A stretch of 18,306 bases of DNA, from contig NW_006767000.1 of NCBI RefSeq assembly GCF_000275845.1, positions 5,830 through 24,135 of the forward strand, given 5' to 3'. This stretch comes from Dichomitus squalens LYAD-421 SS1 (taxonomy: Eukaryota; Basidiomycota; Agaricomycetes; Polyporales; Polyporaceae). The translations under genes and the position numbers were made by a program. This document shows, one piece after another, positions 17,817 to 18,306 of this stretch (its first letter is position 1; each line of letters starts with the position of its first letter). The notes under the pieces are model-generated. The model made no database searches. It saw nothing but the letters and a program-made list of their open reading frames with translations, and was not told the DNA's origin.

Positions 17817-18306
17817 TGTCGCGGCGACTAGGCGCGTAGACTCGGGTCGACGTTCGGCGACGACCCCGTAGGCGAGCGGCGAGGAGCCGAAAGGGGGAAA
17901 GCGAGGAAAAGAGGGATAAATGCAACAAGAAACTCGACGGGGCAGAGCGGAGGCCGGCACGAAGGCACAAGACCTACGAAGCTAGTCTTCACGCAGATAG
18001 CGACAGACTAGTCCCAATGACCAAGTTATACATTAGCAATCGAAGAGAGATACAACACTATGGTCACTCACCTAGTCCCAATGACCAAGAGGTCGAGATG
18101 GGGACTAGGGAGCGCCTAGGGGGGTCCTTATATACTAGAGGGGCTGCTTAGCAACCAAGGACAAGGCGCGAGAGCGAGGCAGTGAAGATGACAAAGGGGG
18201 AACAAAGGGCGAGAAAGAAAAGGCAAGGGCATGGCGATCACGGGAACGTAGCATGCGGCTGTGGGAACGTATCTACAGTGTCCAAACTGGGATGAGCTAG
18301 GAAAGG
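17817..18306. repeat. Candidate LTR of a second retrotransposon (partial, runs off right edge)
   Basis: Sequence character changes abruptly 3 bp after the Nab2-relic stop codon, at TGTCGCGGCGACTAGG, a TG-beginning of the kind seen at agaricomycete Ty3/gypsy LTR ends. The segment contains a TATA-like core (CCTTATATACTAG at about 18127; TATATAAGG on the minus strand), short direct repeats, and purine-rich runs on the plus strand (18180-18230). No coding frame of note is present. Orientation is unresolved; the minus-strand TATA looks better. The other end, primer site and target duplication are outside the window, so this is a candidate only. Confidence 0.4.
18008..18089 (+). repeat. 18-bp direct repeat, two copies
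   Basis: CTAGTCCCAATGACCAAG occurs at 18008-18025 and again at 18072-18089, identical and 64 bp apart. A related inverted piece (GGGGACTAGG at 18101-18110) follows. The pair lies inside the candidate LTR, close to its TATA-like element, where repeated promoter elements are common. Confidence 0.9.

Noticed and set aside
17527..17970. 147-codon minus-strand open frame
   Set aside because: Antisense of the Nab2 zinc-finger region and the LTR-like border; no motif of its own.

Overview
The window looks like nuclear DNA of a filamentous basidiomycete, most likely an agaricomycete (polypore-like). The evidence is many 48-73 bp introns with GT...CTGAC/TTGAC...AG signals, a multi-exon cytochrome P450, a seven-helix membrane protein of a type I know from agaricomycetes, and LTR-retrotransposon ends. 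No cassette, array or operon of bacterial type is present. All family assignments come from reading motifs by eye.

Layout. 1-382: 5' end of a minus-strand Ty1/copia element (gag start, half-tRNA-iMet primer site, short LTR) that continues off the left edge. 383-978: decayed DUF3669-like gene touching the LTR. 1066-1140: five 15-bp tandem repeats. 1222-1938: three-exon gene for a secreted glycine-rich repeat protein. 1939-4207: GC-rich stretch with no convincing gene. 4208-5623: eight-exon plus-strand gene for a 335-aa seven-TM protein. 5963-8063: nine-exon minus-strand gene for a 541-aa cytochrome P450, convergent with the 7-TM gene. 8152-8323: a small possible exon upstream of the P450. 9200-10150: weak cysteine-rich open frames, then an AT-rich patch full of AAATATTT palindromes.

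10.2-17.8 kb is dominated by broken coding sequence. It holds Ser/Pro-rich frames on both strands (10207-11810 minus, 12180-12938 plus), the frameshifted C-terminal end of a phenol-hydroxylase-type FAD monooxygenase (13781-14275 minus), a Ser-rich acidic relic (14562-15690 plus), and a damaged copy of the poly(A)-RNA-binding protein Nab2 (16791-17814 plus). At 17817 a candidate LTR of a second retrotransposon begins, 3 bp after the Nab2 stop codon, and runs off the right edge.

Three genes look intact: the secreted protein, the 7-TM protein and the P450. For each, the exon chain read by eye closes in frame from ATG to stop. They show no sign of forming one pathway. The window reads as an accessory, transposon-bordered region where gene copies are decaying. 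I found no convincing new defence or mobile system. The most informative points are the half-tRNA primer site, the exact LTR/gene junctions, and the Nab2 copy in which three of four zinc fingers are damaged.
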